Assembly (NCBI RefSeq): GCF_012933365.1
Contig: NZ_JABBVZ010000015.1
Location: forward strand, 1-63,723
Reading direction: 5' to 3'
Source: Sulfobacillus harzensis
Lineage (GTDB): Bacteria > Bacillota > Sulfobacillia > Sulfobacillales > Sulfobacillaceae
Length of the DNA: 63,723 nucleotides
Of the stretch, positions 53,616 through 62,838 are shown piece by piece. The first letter of the stretch is position 1. Every line of letters starts with the position of its first letter. The notes below the pieces were generated by a model that was given only the letters and a program-made list of their open reading frames with translations, did not search any database and had not been told where the DNA came from. The position numbers and the translations under genes were made by a program.

Positions 53616-56600
53616 TTAGTACTCGTCATCCTCATCGTCCCCGTCTGAGGCGTCCTCGTTGTCGTTGCTTTCTGATCCCTCGTCCGCTTGGCTCCCGCGC
53701 CTGAGAATGGCGTAGGCAGTTTCCGCCTCTTGGTCAAAGTCCATACCGCGTCCCGGTTCAAACATGTCCTTGGCACCGCCGGCGGTGTCCTCCATGAGAC
53801 GATGCAGTTCCTGACCCTCGCCCTCTTCGCCTTCGGGCAAGAGTTCCAAGCCCTGGCCCTCGCGCATCGGCTCGTCATCGAGCTCCCGAATCTCAATCTC
53901 TTCGTCCAGCTCATTCAGCACTTTGACGTCAAGGCCCAAGCTTTGCAGCTCCTTGATTAACACCTTGAACGACTCGGGCACCCCCGGCTCAGGTACGTTC
54001 TCGCCCTTGACGATGGCCTCGTAAGTCTTCACGCGGCCGACCACATCGTCCGATTTCACCGTTAACAGCTCTTGCAGCGTGTAGGCGGCGCCATAGGCCT
54101 CCAACGCCCACACCTCCATCTCACCGAACCGCTGGCCGCCGAATTGTGCCTTGCCTCCAAGCGGCTGCTGAGTCACCAGCGAGTACGGACCGGTCGACCG
54201 AGCATGAATCTTGTCATCCACCAAGTGGGCGAGCTTTAGCATGTAGACAATCCCCACAGTGACTTCCCGGTCAAAACGCTCACCGGTGCGGCCATCGTAG
54301 AGCACTGTCTTGCCATCTTCAGGAAGCCCAGCACGGCGCAACCATTCCTGCAAGTCGTCCTCGTGGGCCCCGTCAAACACCGGTGTGGCGACTTTCATAC
54401 CGAGCGCCCGAGCAGCCCAACCTAAGTGGGTTTCGAGCACCTGACCAATGTTCATACGGCTGGGCACACCGAGGGGATTCAATACAATCTCAACCGGAGT
54501 GCCATCCGGCAAGAAGGGCATGTCTTCTTCCGGCAAAATGCGGGAAATGACGCCTTTGTTGCCGTGGCGGCCAGCCATCTTGTCGCCTTCGGAGATTTTG
54601 CGCTTCTGGGCGATATACACCTGCACAAGCTGGTTGACCCCTGGCGAGAGCTCGTCGCCCTGCTCGCGGTTGAACACTTTGACATCCACCACGATGCCCG
54701 ATTCCCCGTGAGGAACCCGCAGTGAGGTATCGCGCACCTCGCGGGCCTTTTCACCGAAAATAGCCCGCAGCAGGCGCTCTTCGGCGGTAAGCTCCGTCTC
54801 CCCTTTAGGTGTAACCTTGCCGACCAAAATGTCGCCGGGACGGACTTCCGCGCCGATGCGAATGATGCCGCGGTCATCCAGGTCGCGCAAGACTTCCTCA
54901 CCGACGTTAGGGATGTCGCGCGTGATTTCTTCCGGTCCCAACTTGGTGTCACGCGCGTCGCACTCATATTCTTCAATGTGAATGGAGGTGAAAACGTCCT
55001 CTTTGACCAGCTTCTCACTGAGTAAAATGGCGTCCTCGTAGTTGTAGCCTTCCCATGGCATGAAGGCAACCAACACGTTGCGCCCCAGCGCCAATTCCCC
55101 CATATCAGTGGACGGTCCGTCGGCAATAATCTGGCCGGCTGTCACTCGTTCGCCCCGTTTGACAATCGGCTTCTGGTTGATGCAGGTGCCTTGGTTGGAA
55201 CGGGTGAATTTCAATAGCGAATAGGTGCTGACGGTGTGATCGTCGTTCTTCACGACAATTTGGTTGGAGGCCACACGGTCGACGATGCCGTCCTTTTCGG
55301 AAATCATCACCACACCCGAGTCACGCGCGGCCTTCGCCTCCATGCCGGTTCCGACCACCGGCGAATCGGTGACCAAAAGCGGCACCGCTTGACGCTGCAT
55401 GTTGGCGCCCATCAAGGCGCGGTTGGCGTCGTCGTGCTCTAGAAAGGGAATCAGAGCGGTGGCGATCGACACCACCTGCTTGGGCGACACGTCCATGTAG
55501 TCGACCCGCGAGGGGGACTCCTCCAAAATCTCGTGACGAGAACGCACCGTCACCCGATCCGCCTGGAAATGGCCATCGTCCGTCAACGGCTCGTTGGCCT
55601 GAGCGATAACGGCGTCGTCCTCTTCGTCCGCGGTGAGATAGACAATTTCATCGGTGACCACGCCCCGCTCTTTATCAACCTTGCGGTACGGGGTCTCGAT
55701 AAAACCGAACTCATTGATACGCGCAAAGGTTGACAGCGACCCAATCAGACCAATGTTCGGGCCTTCAGGCGTCTCAATGGGACACATGCGACCATAGTGA
55801 GAGTGGTGAACGTCACGCACCTCAAAGCCGGCACGCTCCCGGGACAATCCTCCCGGTCCCAACGCAGACAAGCGGCGCTTGTGGGTCAATTCCGCCAGCG
55901 GGTTGGTCTGGTCCATAAACTGAGACAACTGTGACGACCCAAAGAACTCTTTAACCGCCGCCACCACCGGACGAATATTGATCAGCGCCTGGGGCGTAAT
56001 CGACTCCATGTCTTGAATGGTCATGCGTTCCCGCACCACGCGTTCCATACGGGAAAGCCCAATTCTAAATTGGTTCTGCAACAGCTCGCCCACCGAGCGC
56101 AAACGCCGGTTGCCCAAGTGGTCAATGTCATCCGTCGCGCCAAGTCCCTCATGCAATGTGGTCATGTAGTTGACGCAGGCCACAATGTCTTGGCGGGTGA
56201 TGGTCTTCGCACTGGCGTCGGGCTGGCCGTTCGATACCACCAGCACCTCGCGGCCGTTGGGCAGCTCCACCCGCACCGTCAACACATGGGCCTCATCCAT
56301 CGCTTGCGCGATGGTGCGGTCGATGTGCTCGCCTTCACGGACGATCACTTCGCCGGTTTCCGGATTGACGACCGTCTCTTTGGCGGTGGTGCCGACGATG
56401 CGCTTCCTGAGCGCCAGCTTCTTATTAATCTTGTATCGGCCTACTCCCGCCAAATCGTACCGCTTAGGCTCAAAGAACAGCGACTGCAAGAGGCTCTGGG
56501 AGCTCTCCACCGTGGGGGGCTCCCCCGGGCGCAAGCGCTTATAGATTTCAATCAGGGCTTCCTCTTGCGTCTTTGACGGATCCTTGGACAACGTGTTTTG

Positions 56601-57248
56601 AATGCGCTCGTCATCGCCCAAGGTCTCCAAAATCGTCGCGTCGGTACCGTAGCCCAGCGCTCGCATTAACACGGTCGCGGGCAGCTTGCGGGTGCGGTCC
56701 ACACGCACTGAGAGCACGTCGTTGCCATCCGACTCAAACTCCAGCCACGCACCGCGGTTGGGAATGATTGTGGCAAAGAAGAGGTGCTTACCGGATGCAT
56801 CCAACTGCTCGCCAAAGTACACGCCCGGGGAACGTACCAACTGACTCACAATCACGCGCTCTGCACCATTAATAATGAACGTCCCTTTGTCAGTCATGAG
56901 CGGGAAATCGCCCATAAAGACGTCCTGCTCTTTGACTTCGCCCGTCTCTTTATTCAAAAGACGCACGCGCACATGCAAGGGAGCCGAATAGGTGACGTCG
57001 CGCGCCTTGCACTCCTCTACCGAATATTTCGGCTGCTTCAACGTATAATCCACGAATTCCAACACCAGATTGCCGGTAAAGTCTTGGATGGGGGAGATAT
57101 CGTGGAACATCTCGCGCAGGCCTTCCCGTAAGAACCAGCGATACGAGTTCTGCTGGATCTCGATCAGGTTAGGCATGTCGAGCACTTCGTGGATGTTGGC
57201 AAAGCTGTAGCGCTCGACAGGCTTCTCAGCCGGGAGACGAAGGGCCAT
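53616..57248 (-). CDS. rpoB: RNA polymerase beta subunit
   Basis: 1210 residues. Protrusion and lobe are followed by the rifampicin region '[20 protein letters not shown]' with '[20 protein letters not shown]', which is wild type at the classic resistance sites. Then come '[20 protein letters not shown]', '[20 protein letters not shown]' and the C-terminal clamp '[20 protein letters not shown]'. The tail is extremely acidic (Asp/Glu-rich last 60 residues), longer than usual. AAAAAGGAGTTG precedes the ATG. Confidence 0.98.
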   Translation of the reverse strand: MALRLPAEKPVERYSFANIHEVLDMPNLIEIQQNSYRWFLREGLREMFHDISPIQDFTGNLVLEFVDYTLKQPKYSVEECKARDVTYSAPLHVRVRLLNKETGEVKEQDVFMGDFPLMTDKGTFIINGAERVIVSQLVRSPGVYFGEQLDASGKHLFFATIIPNRGAWLEFESDGNDVLSVRVDRTRKLPATVLMRALGYGTDATILETLGDDERIQNTLSKDPSKTQEEALIEIYKRLRPGEPPTVESSQSLLQSLFFEPKRYDLAGVGRYKINKKLALRKRIVGTTAKETVVNPETGEVIVREGEHIDRTIAQAMDEAHVLTVRVELPNGREVLVVSNGQPDASAKTITRQDIVACVNYMTTLHEGLGATDDIDHLGNRRLRSVGELLQNQFRIGLSRMERVVRERMTIQDMESITPQALINIRPVVAAVKEFFGSSQLSQFMDQTNPLAELTHKRRLSALGPGGLSRERAGFEVRDVHHSHYGRMCPIETPEGPNIGLIGSLSTFARINEFGFIETPYRKVDKERGVVTDEIVYLTADEEDDAVIAQANEPLTDDGHFQADRVTVRSRHEILEESPSRVDYMDVSPKQVVSIATALIPFLEHDDANRALMGANMQRQAVPLLVTDSPVVGTGMEAKAARDSGVVMISEKDGIVDRVASNQIVVKNDDHTVSTYSLLKFTRSNQGTCINQKPIVKRGERVTAGQIIADGPSTDMGELALGRNVLVAFMPWEGYNYEDAILLSEKLVKEDVFTSIHIEEYECDARDTKLGPEEITRDIPNVGEEVLRDLDDRGIIRIGAEVRPGDILVGKVTPKGETELTAEERLLRAIFGEKAREVRDTSLRVPHGESGIVVDVKVFNREQGDELSPGVNQLVQVYIAQKRKISEGDKMAGRHGNKGVISRILPEEDMPFLPDGTPVEIVLNPLGVPSRMNIGQVLETHLGWAARALGMKVATPVFDGAHEDDLQEWLRRAGLPEDGKTVLYDGRTGERFDREVTVGIVYMLKLAHLVDDKIHARSTGPYSLVTQQPLGGKAQFGGQRFGEMEVWALEAYGAAYTLQELLTVKSDDVVGRVKTYEAIVKGENVPEPGVPESFKVLIKELQSLGLDVKVLNELDEEIEIRELDDEPMREGQGLELLPEGEEGEGQELHRLMEDTAGGAKDMFEPGRGMDFDQEAETAYAILRRGSQADEGSESNDNEDASDGDDEDDEY

Positions 57249-57348
57249 TCAGTTCAACTCCTTTTTGGGGTCAACGCTCACACGTCAAGGTGGCTTACCA
57301 AACGCAAGCCGCAGGAATAAATTGGACTATGAAATATAGCAATATAAA

Positions 57349-57377
57349 ACAGTATCACAAGCCCACCCCCAGGTCAA
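57349..57377 (-). promoter_or_regulatory. Candidate promoter of rpoBC
   Basis: TTGACC (57372-57377), 17-base spacer, TACTGT (57349-57354), about 100 bases before rpoB. The -35 overlaps the hairpin at 57361-57395, so read-through from rplL and initiation here may compete. Confidence 0.55.
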
Positions 57378-57395
57378 GTATCCCTGGAGGAGGGC
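57361..57395 (-). terminator. rplL-rpoB intergenic hairpin (attenuator or processing site)
   Basis: A 13-base stem with one mismatch and one wobble: GCCCTCCTCCAGG and CCTGGGGGTGGGC on the minus strand, 9-base loop, 23 bases after rplL. No clean T-run follows, so a partial attenuator or RNase III site between rplL and rpoB is more likely than full termination. Confidence 0.55.
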
Positions 57396-57418
57396 TAATG
57401 CACTGTTTTCGATTGGTA

Positions 57419-57808
57419 CTACTTGATTTGAACCGTCGCTCCGGCTTCCTCAAGTTTGGCCTTCGCCGCCTCTGCGTCAGCTTTGGAAATCTTCTCCTTA
57501 ACCGGCTTAGGAGCACCGTCGACAACTGCCTTGGCTTCCGTCAACGACAACCCGGTCAGCTCACGCACCGCCTTGATGACCTGAACCTTCTTGTCTCCAG
57601 CGGCCGTCAACACCACGTCGAATTCCGTCTGTTCGGCCTCTTCCGCGCCGCCAGCCGCTGCGCCACCCGCTGCCGGAGCCGCAGCCGCTACGGCCACCGG
57701 GGCCGCCGCAGTCACACCGAACTCGTCTTCCAATGCCTTGACGAGCTGGGACAGCTCGAGCACGTTCAACCCTTTGACAATCTCTATAACTTCTTCGACC
57801 TTAGCCAT
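57419..57808 (-). CDS. rplL: Ribosomal protein L7/L12
   Basis: A 129-residue stalk protein from the ATG at 57808 (GAGGAGGTAAATTG upstream). The N-terminal dimer domain '[20 protein letters not shown]', an Ala/Gly-rich hinge and the C-terminal factor-binding domain '[20 protein letters not shown]' with '[20 protein letters not shown]' are standard. It recruits translational GTPases and follows rplJ by 38 bases. Confidence 0.98.
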   Translation of the reverse strand: MAKVEEVIEIVKGLNVLELSQLVKALEDEFGVTAAAPVAVAAAAPAAGGAAAGGAEEAEQTEFDVVLTAAGDKKVQVIKAVRELTGLSLTEAKAVVDGAPKPVKEKISKADAEAAKAKLEEAGATVQIK

Positions 57809-57846
57809 CAATTTACCTCCTCAAGTCTTCAAAAAAACAGTCGATC

Positions 57847-58371
57847 CTATCCCTGGCTTTCACGCTGCTGCCGAATTTGGTCTAAAGCCCGAGCCAAATT
57901 GGTCAAAGGTGCGTTTAACACCCACACGAACTGTTGAATCGGGGCGTTTAGCGTACCAACCACCTTGCCCAGCAAGACATCCTTGGACGGCAAGTCGGCC
58001 AGTTCCTTAACACCTTGAGCTGAAATGGCCGATTTGCCCAATATCCCCGCTTTAATTTCCATTTTGCGAAATTCGCGCTGAGCTTGGGACAACAGTTTGG
58101 CGGCCGCTACCGGGTCGTCAGGACTAAAAGCCACGGCCGTGGGGCCGGTTAGGTAAGGATCGAGGCCGTCAATGCCCACCTCGTCAGCAGCCCGTTTAAT
58201 CAAGGTGTTTTTAACCACCCGAAGGGTCACGCCGCCCTTGGCCAAACGCTCGCGCAATTGGCCCATTTGCTGAACCGTGAGGCCGCGATAGTCCGCCAAC
58301 ACAGTCCCTTGCGATGCGGCGAGCGCGTCGCGGGTTTCCTCGATTACGGCTGCTTTTTCGGCTGTTGGCAT
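57847..58371 (-). CDS. rplJ: Ribosomal protein L10
   Basis: A 174-residue stalk base protein. 'AEKAAVIEETRDALAASQGT', 'VLADYRGLTVQQMGQLRERL' and 'GVTLRVVKNTLIKRAADEVG' are canonical, and the C-terminal helix that carries L7/L12 dimers is present. GAGGAGGTGAATCA precedes the ATG. It is preceded by a leader RNA with an intrinsic terminator, indicating L10-mediated autoregulation. Confidence 0.98.
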   Translation of the reverse strand: MPTAEKAAVIEETRDALAASQGTVLADYRGLTVQQMGQLRERLAKGGVTLRVVKNTLIKRAADEVGIDGLDPYLTGPTAVAFSPDDPVAAAKLLSQAQREFRKMEIKAGILGKSAISAQGVKELADLPSKDVLLGKVVGTLNAPIQQFVWVLNAPLTNLARALDQIRQQRESQG

Positions 58372-58385
58372 TGATTCACCTCCTC

Positions 58386-58418
58386 AAAAAAAAATAACCT
58401 CCACCCACAGGGAGAAGG
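58386..58418 (-). terminator. Attenuator terminator in the rplJ leader
   Basis: CCTTCTCCC, TGT loop, GGGTGGAGG (one U-U mismatch), then TTATTTTTTTTT on the minus strand, ending just before the rplJ ribosome binding site. Its place between promoter and gene marks it as a regulated attenuator. Confidence 0.8.
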
Positions 58419-58502
58419 CACGGTGTCCACCGCCGCGTTTAATCTTCTACACCTGGATGGGATATTGAGTCCCCGAGAGGACACCCACCGTCTTGGGCTT
58501 CA
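58419..58502 (-). promoter_or_regulatory. L10 leader (ribosomal autoregulatory RNA)
   Basis: The minus-strand transcript contains AAGACGGTGGGTGT, then CAATATCCCATCCAGGTG, which resemble the conserved halves of the Firmicutes L10 leader (GACGGUGGGUG ... UAUCC-ACC-AGGUG). It lies between the promoter at 58508-58536 and the attenuator at 58386-58418. L10 or the L10-L12 complex would bind here to favour termination. Confidence 0.7.
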
Positions 58503-58507
58503 GAGGA

Positions 58508-58536
58508 ATGTTACCAGCTCTAACACACGATGTCAA
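58508..58536 (-). promoter_or_regulatory. Sigma-A promoter of rplJL
   Basis: TTGACA (58531-58536), 17-base spacer, TAACAT (58508-58513) on the minus strand, about 140 bases before rplJ, giving room for the L10 leader. Confidence 0.82.
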
Positions 58537-58632
58537 GCGAACGGGGCAATGGATTCAAGGCTCGGGGGCCATTCGAACGGCACCACAGCCCGCCTCGCGC
58601 CCATCCATCGTCCGCCCCGCGGACAACTATAG

Positions 58633-58833
58633 TTACCCGACGATGTCCATACGCTCTTTCTCCAATGCGTCGGGCCTCACATCCCGAAGCAGGCCGGCGA
58701 CCAGCCCCGCGGCCTTAGAAATCGGTCCACACGTCCCTATCAGCTGTACCCCCGCGTCCTTCCGTGCTCCCAGTTTCCGATAGACATGCGCTCCAAGGAT
58801 GCCGCTCGCGCCAAACACGATAACGCTAACCAT
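58633..58833 (-). pseudogene. RmlD/epimerase N-terminal fragment
   Basis: 66 residues from the ATG at 58833: 'MVSVIVFGASGILGAHVYRK' is the G-x-x-G-x-x-G dinucleotide-binding start of dTDP-4-dehydrorhamnose-reductase-like proteins, followed by 'VQLIGTCGPISKAAGLVAGL' and 'LRDVRPDAL'. A normal member is about 280 residues, and no continuation was found in other frames downstream. It is therefore most likely a truncated remnant, though a tiny orphan protein cannot be excluded. Confidence 0.5.
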
Positions 58834-58885
58834 CTGGTCGCTTCCCTTAGAAAAGGTATTAGACCCCCGTGCCAACGGAGCATGA

Positions 58886-59398
58886 CTAGGGACTCGGGAA
58901 GATTTCCAGAACGGAGCCCTTAACCGCGTTGACCACCACGTTCATATGGCGGTATGGCTTTACCGGGACGCGCGACGCAAGAGGTCCTTGGGGCCATGAC
59001 GTTTGATTCCAGGTCACAACCCACGCCGGCTCCGGTTTTTGAAGACGGGCCACGCCGCGATTGGAGAAGACCACCAATTCGACTGCCATTCGAGTCATCG
59101 GATTGAGCCGCGGAAAGGCCAGACGGGCCTTCGCCTCGGCAACCGCGGCGGAGATCTCGCCCGGTCTTTCCGTCGTGGGCATCACAACAATGTGAGCACT
59201 GCCCAGAAATGTAGCAGCCGGACTTGTCGGCGCTGTAATCTTCAAGGCGGACACACCGCCCACAGCCACCGCGGCCACAATGCCGACCACCCAGGTTGTA
59301 CGTCGAGTCACAATCCCACCCCACCACCGTACGTATCGACCCCGCCCAATCGTCTTGCGTCGGCGGCGATTAGGGGAAACGGGCCGGTCACCCACCAT
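58886..59398 (-). CDS. Unknown single-pass membrane protein
   Basis: Up to 170 residues from the ATG at 59398; a GTG at 59311 just before the membrane helix is an alternative start, and neither has a strong ribosome binding site. A basic N-terminus ('RRRRKTIGRGR') precedes one transmembrane helix ('TTWVVGIVAAVAVGGVSALK'), then an outside domain of about 115 residues ('HIVVMPTTERPGEISAAVAE', 'MTRMAVELVVFSNRGVARL', 'PYRHMNVVVNAVKGSVLEIF'). I do not recognise the family. Confidence 0.6.
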   Translation of the reverse strand: MVGDRPVSPNRRRRKTIGRGRYVRWWGGIVTRRTTWVVGIVAAVAVGGVSALKITAPTSPAATFLGSAHIVVMPTTERPGEISAAVAEAKARLAFPRLNPMTRMAVELVVFSNRGVARLQKPEPAWVVTWNQTSWPQGPLASRVPVKPYRHMNVVVNAVKGSVLEIFPSP

Positions 59399-59429
59399 GT
59401 CTCTTATTTAGGCATGCAACATAAGTGCT

Positions 59430-60230
59430 TTATTGCGGCATCCACGTATACAAATCAATTTCGCACACTTTCTCAAAGCCCAGTTGTTGGCAAATGGGCG
59501 CCGACGTTGTTTTGACGGCTTGCACTACCGCCATCGAGCAACCAAGCGCACGGGCATCGTCAAGGCGCTTTGCCACCATACTGGAATAGACACCGCGCCC
59601 GCGATACTCAGGCGCCGTAGCCGCGCCGCCTAACACCATAACCTCGCCGGACTCGTCGATGACGCCACCCGAGAAGGCGATGGGATCGGGTCGATCCTCG
59701 GCGTATGCCAAATAAACGTGGGCCTGGTCACTTAATGCTTCGTGAAAATCCGCCAACGAGCGAACTGTTTCTGGAGTCATGCCAAACCCGTATGATGCGG
59801 CCATCATTTCCGCGTTGGCCCGCCAATCTTCGGGAGACACCTCGGCGATTCGGATGCGCGGATTGACCTCAATTCGGTGCTTTAGATTCCGGAGAACCAT
59901 ACCATCCATGCGTTCCTCCTCCACCAATGTGAGACCGTGCTCTACAAGTCTCGCACCCAAGTCGCCGGGCGTACTGGTCGGCCCCACCAGCCAACTGAAG
60001 GCTTTGTTCTCTCGTCGATACTGTGCAATAACGCGGTCAATCTCTTCATCAACCTTGTCCGGGACGAAGGACGCCATTCCAACCAAATTCAACAAAGGGG
60101 ACGGCGAGGTGGAAAACCGCGCCTTGACTCCTGGCATGTCTAGGGGCCAAATGGTCCCCTCCAGTCGCGCGTCAATCCCGACTGCTCCGCATGTGGCGTC
60201 GATGGTCCATACCAATTTTTGCTCGTTCAT
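59430..60230 (-). CDS. GNAT-family N-acetyltransferase
   Basis: A 266-residue protein from the ATG at 60230, preceded by AAGGGAGAATGAC. The C-terminal half is the GNAT fold: 'IRIAEVSPEDWRANAEMMAA', 'VYLAYAEDRPDPIAFSGGVI', then the acetyl-CoA loop 'GGAATAPEYRGRGVYSSMVA' (R-G-R-G) and 'GCSMAVVQAVKTTSAPICQQ' with 'LGFEKVCEIDLY'. The N-terminal half resembles the degenerate GNAT-like domain seen in double-GNAT proteins. The substrate is unknown. Confidence 0.88.
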   Translation of the reverse strand: MNEQKLVWTIDATCGAVGIDARLEGTIWPLDMPGVKARFSTSPSPLLNLVGMASFVPDKVDEEIDRVIAQYRRENKAFSWLVGPTSTPGDLGARLVEHGLTLVEEERMDGMVLRNLKHRIEVNPRIRIAEVSPEDWRANAEMMAASYGFGMTPETVRSLADFHEALSDQAHVYLAYAEDRPDPIAFSGGVIDESGEVMVLGGAATAPEYRGRGVYSSMVAKRLDDARALGCSMAVVQAVKTTSAPICQQLGFEKVCEIDLYTWMPQ

Positions 60231-60501
60231 GTCATTCTCCCTTGATAATCGCCATTCTACAGTGTGCCATTCTCCCTGAAGACGGCTTGTCGTATACCCC
60301 AAATTCAATCTTAGCGGGTTCGCGAGATATTTCATAATACACCGAATACATAAGTGCGAATCTCCCCGCTCTCCTCGTAGTGGAACTCAGGTCCTCCTGC
60401 TATCCAGGGCTCGTGTTCGAAGACCATCATCCGGAATCAGCAATGGATTCACGTAGAGCCCCTGACCGCCTACCAGCCGGCCACGGGCTCTTTTGGCTTC
60501 A

Positions 60502-62361
60502 TTACGGTGTCGACATGTCCGGCACGATCACCGAAAGCCATGACGATGGTCTTGCCGCCGACGATACGGTGAGAAAGTCGACTATGCGCCGTGCCCGTGT
60601 CATGGATGTGTACAGGGTGCGAGCGGCAGCCGACGTATTGGGATAATAGGCGTCGGTAACATCAAGAATAAGCACCGCATCAAACTCCAGCCCCCGCACC
60701 ATATCCAGCGTCGCCAGCACCACCCCACCCCCATAGGCACGAGTCCCGCGAAGGACTTGAACCTCCTGATTCCACCTTCGCATGGTGCCTTCCCAGTCAC
60801 CGAGCCGCTGATCGCTTGGCGCCAAGAGGGCAATGGAGACAATCCCGGCGTCACGAGCTGCCTGAAGACGGGTTTTGACCAATTCCGGCATGTTAGCCAT
60901 ATCTTCCGTTGAGGAAACGGTGACGCTCCCGGCGTGCAGATGCCATGGCACGCTCTCACTCGGTTTGGCGTGGGGATTCAGAACCAGGCGCAGTCGTTCT
61001 GCCGCCGCATGAATCTTTGGAGGTACACGGTAACTTCGGGACAGCCAAAGATGCGCCAGCCTCCGGGAACTGATGCCTAGCGCCTCTTGGATGAGCGTCC
61101 ATCCGTCCCAGTCGTGGTGCGTTCCTTGTTGCATCAAGTCCCCGGCCAAAATCCATGAAACCCCGGGTCCAAGCCATTCCCGGAGCGCTTCATAGGCGAG
61201 AATGGGAATGGCCTGCGCTTCATCAATGATGATCCAGTCCGGCTCAGGGGTGGGACGCGGGCGCTTCGACCACGCCCCGAGCCACAACAGCGGGGCGACG
61301 TCGCGGAGGCCAAAGGTCGTGGATGCTGCTGCCCCCAATCGGCCGGCCGCCTCCCGATACAGGCGTTCGGGTGACGCATTTCCCAAACGCTGTTTGGCAG
61401 CGTCTAACGCTTTTGTCCAATCTTTCTGGTTCCAAGGCGACTCGGGGACAATCCCCAACAAATTCTCATCCCAAGGAAAATCCGGCCACATCATGGCAGC
61501 TAAGTCGGCAAGACTCCACGCATTGGCACGGCCCCGCTCCAATCCTAGACGGGGCAACACCGGGCGTACATAGTCCCGAACTGTGGTGGTGGGGGTCAGG
61601 TAAAGACCGGGGCTTTGGGGATCGGCAGCAACCGCAATACGGTGGGCGGCGACTACCGTTTTCCCGGTTCCCGCAGGACCGTCCAAAATCAGCAGCTGCA
61701 TCTTCGGATCGCGGTCCGCGATAATCGCGTTTTGTTCTTGGTCCAATACGTCCGCAAGGATGTCCAAGGCTGGCGTCGCCGCTTGACCGAGTCTTTTCCG
61801 CACGCGGTCTTCGAAAATCGCTCCATAGCGCGGTGCCATTCGGACGACCCTGCCGTCCTCGAGCTCAATGTCCTCCACCGTGCAATCTACGACTTCAATA
61901 CGGGGATTGGTTCCACCCCGCTCCATCAAGTCAAGAAACTCCCGATCGCGCAAGGTAAGGGTTAATTCTTTCTGCGCAGGGTTTCGCACCAGATCAGCCA
62001 GGGGCGCCAAATGGCTAATGTCGAGCATCTCGCCACCCGTTACAAGCGGGAAGGCTTCAGAACGGTGATAGCGGTGAACACGCAAATCCACCTCAAATGG
62101 CACTCCATCAACATCTTTCATGCGGCCCTGGATGCGGGCAAAATACGGATCTTGACGGGATTTCATTTCTTCCAATTGTGCATAGCTCCGCTCAACAATC
62201 TCGGCGTGCTGCCAGGCCGGCTCATCGCCAATCTGGAGTGCCCGCTTGTACGCGCGGTCTGCACTCTCACGCCGGGACACCAGCTCTCCCTCAACCCATT
62301 GGGCCCAGGCGTCCAATACCGATTGTTCGGCCGCCAGTTCGTTATCCTTGCTGTTGGCCAT
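60502..62361 (-). CDS. HelD-like superfamily 1 helicase/ATPase
   Basis: 619 residues. The N-terminal coiled-coil-like arm ('DRAYKRALQIGDEPAWQHAE', ending 'QDPYFARIQGRM') matches HelD proteins that bind RNA polymerase. Motor motifs follow: Q-like 'DVLDQEQNAIIADRDPKM', Walker A 'DGPAGTGKTVVAAHRIAVAA', Walker B 'DWIIIDEAQAIPILAYEAL', 'SWILAGDLMQQGTH' (III), 'LWLSRSYRVPPKIHAAAERL' (IV), 'ATLDMVRGLEFDAVLIL' (V) and 'TLYTSMTRARRIVDFLT' (VI). HelD displaces stalled polymerase and can protect from rifampicin. The gene is 2-4 kb upstream of rplJL-rpoBC. It is somewhat shorter than Bacillus HelD (about 770). Confidence 0.85.
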   Translation of the reverse strand: MANSKDNELAAEQSVLDAWAQWVEGELVSRRESADRAYKRALQIGDEPAWQHAEIVERSYAQLEEMKSRQDPYFARIQGRMKDVDGVPFEVDLRVHRYHRSEAFPLVTGGEMLDISHLAPLADLVRNPAQKELTLTLRDREFLDLMERGGTNPRIEVVDCTVEDIELEDGRVVRMAPRYGAIFEDRVRKRLGQAATPALDILADVLDQEQNAIIADRDPKMQLLILDGPAGTGKTVVAAHRIAVAADPQSPGLYLTPTTTVRDYVRPVLPRLGLERGRANAWSLADLAAMMWPDFPWDENLLGIVPESPWNQKDWTKALDAAKQRLGNASPERLYREAAGRLGAAASTTFGLRDVAPLLWLGAWSKRPRPTPEPDWIIIDEAQAIPILAYEALREWLGPGVSWILAGDLMQQGTHHDWDGWTLIQEALGISSRRLAHLWLSRSYRVPPKIHAAAERLRLVLNPHAKPSESVPWHLHAGSVTVSSTEDMANMPELVKTRLQAARDAGIVSIALLAPSDQRLGDWEGTMRRWNQEVQVLRGTRAYGGGVVLATLDMVRGLEFDAVLILDVTDAYYPNTSAAARTLYTSMTRARRIVDFLTVSSAARPSSWLSVIVPDMSTP

Positions 62362-62560
62362 GGGGATGCCTCCTCATTTGGATTAAACCGGAAATCTAAT
62401 TATACCGCATTGGAGGCGTGGGCGTAATTCCGGATCCAATCTTGAGGGGTGCAGATTCTTCACGGCTAGGCTATAGTGTTAATCGACAACTTTTCATCGG
62501 TCAAAACGGCGCAGAACACGTGCTGCCTTGACACGGATTCTTGGAAAGGCAGGGAAAATT

Positions 62561-62749
62561 ATGCGGTTTATCTCAGCCCTTTTCGTCGTCGGCGCCATCG
62601 TGGTGGGCGGCATTTTCACGGTTATGAGCGTGCAGCATTATATAGCCCAAAACCATCAGACCATGTTTGCGGCCTCGCTCACACTGCTTTTGGTGGGCAT
62701 CGTGGGATTAGGTGCGGTGTTAACGCGTGGCGGGAGTCGGAAATCGTAA
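62561..62749 (+). CDS. Small two-helix membrane protein, unknown
   Basis: 62 residues from the ATG at 62561, with GGCAGGGAAAATT upstream. Two hydrophobic helices, 'ISALFVVGAIVVGGIFTVMS' and 'FAASLTLLLVGIVGLGAVL', flank a short polar loop ('HYIAQNHQTM'), ending 'RGGSRKS'. No family recognised. It is divergent from the HelD-like gene and followed by a hairpin. Confidence 0.65.
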   Translation: MRFISALFVVGAIVVGGIFTVMSVQHYIAQNHQTMFAASLTLLLVGIVGLGAVLTRGGSRKS

Positions 62750-62759
62750 CGCAAAGGGT

Positions 62760-62796
62760 GCAAAGGGGCAGCCTCCATTGGAGACCGCCCCTTTGC
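62760..62796. terminator. Hairpin terminator, possibly bidirectional
   Basis: Perfect 10-base stem GCAAAGGGGC / GCCCCTTTGC with a 17-base loop, 10 bases after the small membrane protein and 42 bases after the end of the facing aldolase-like gene. Tails are not T-rich. Confidence 0.6.
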
Positions 62797-62838
62797 AACG
62801 CTTGAGAGAATCCCCTAACGTGCTGGACACTCCCATCC

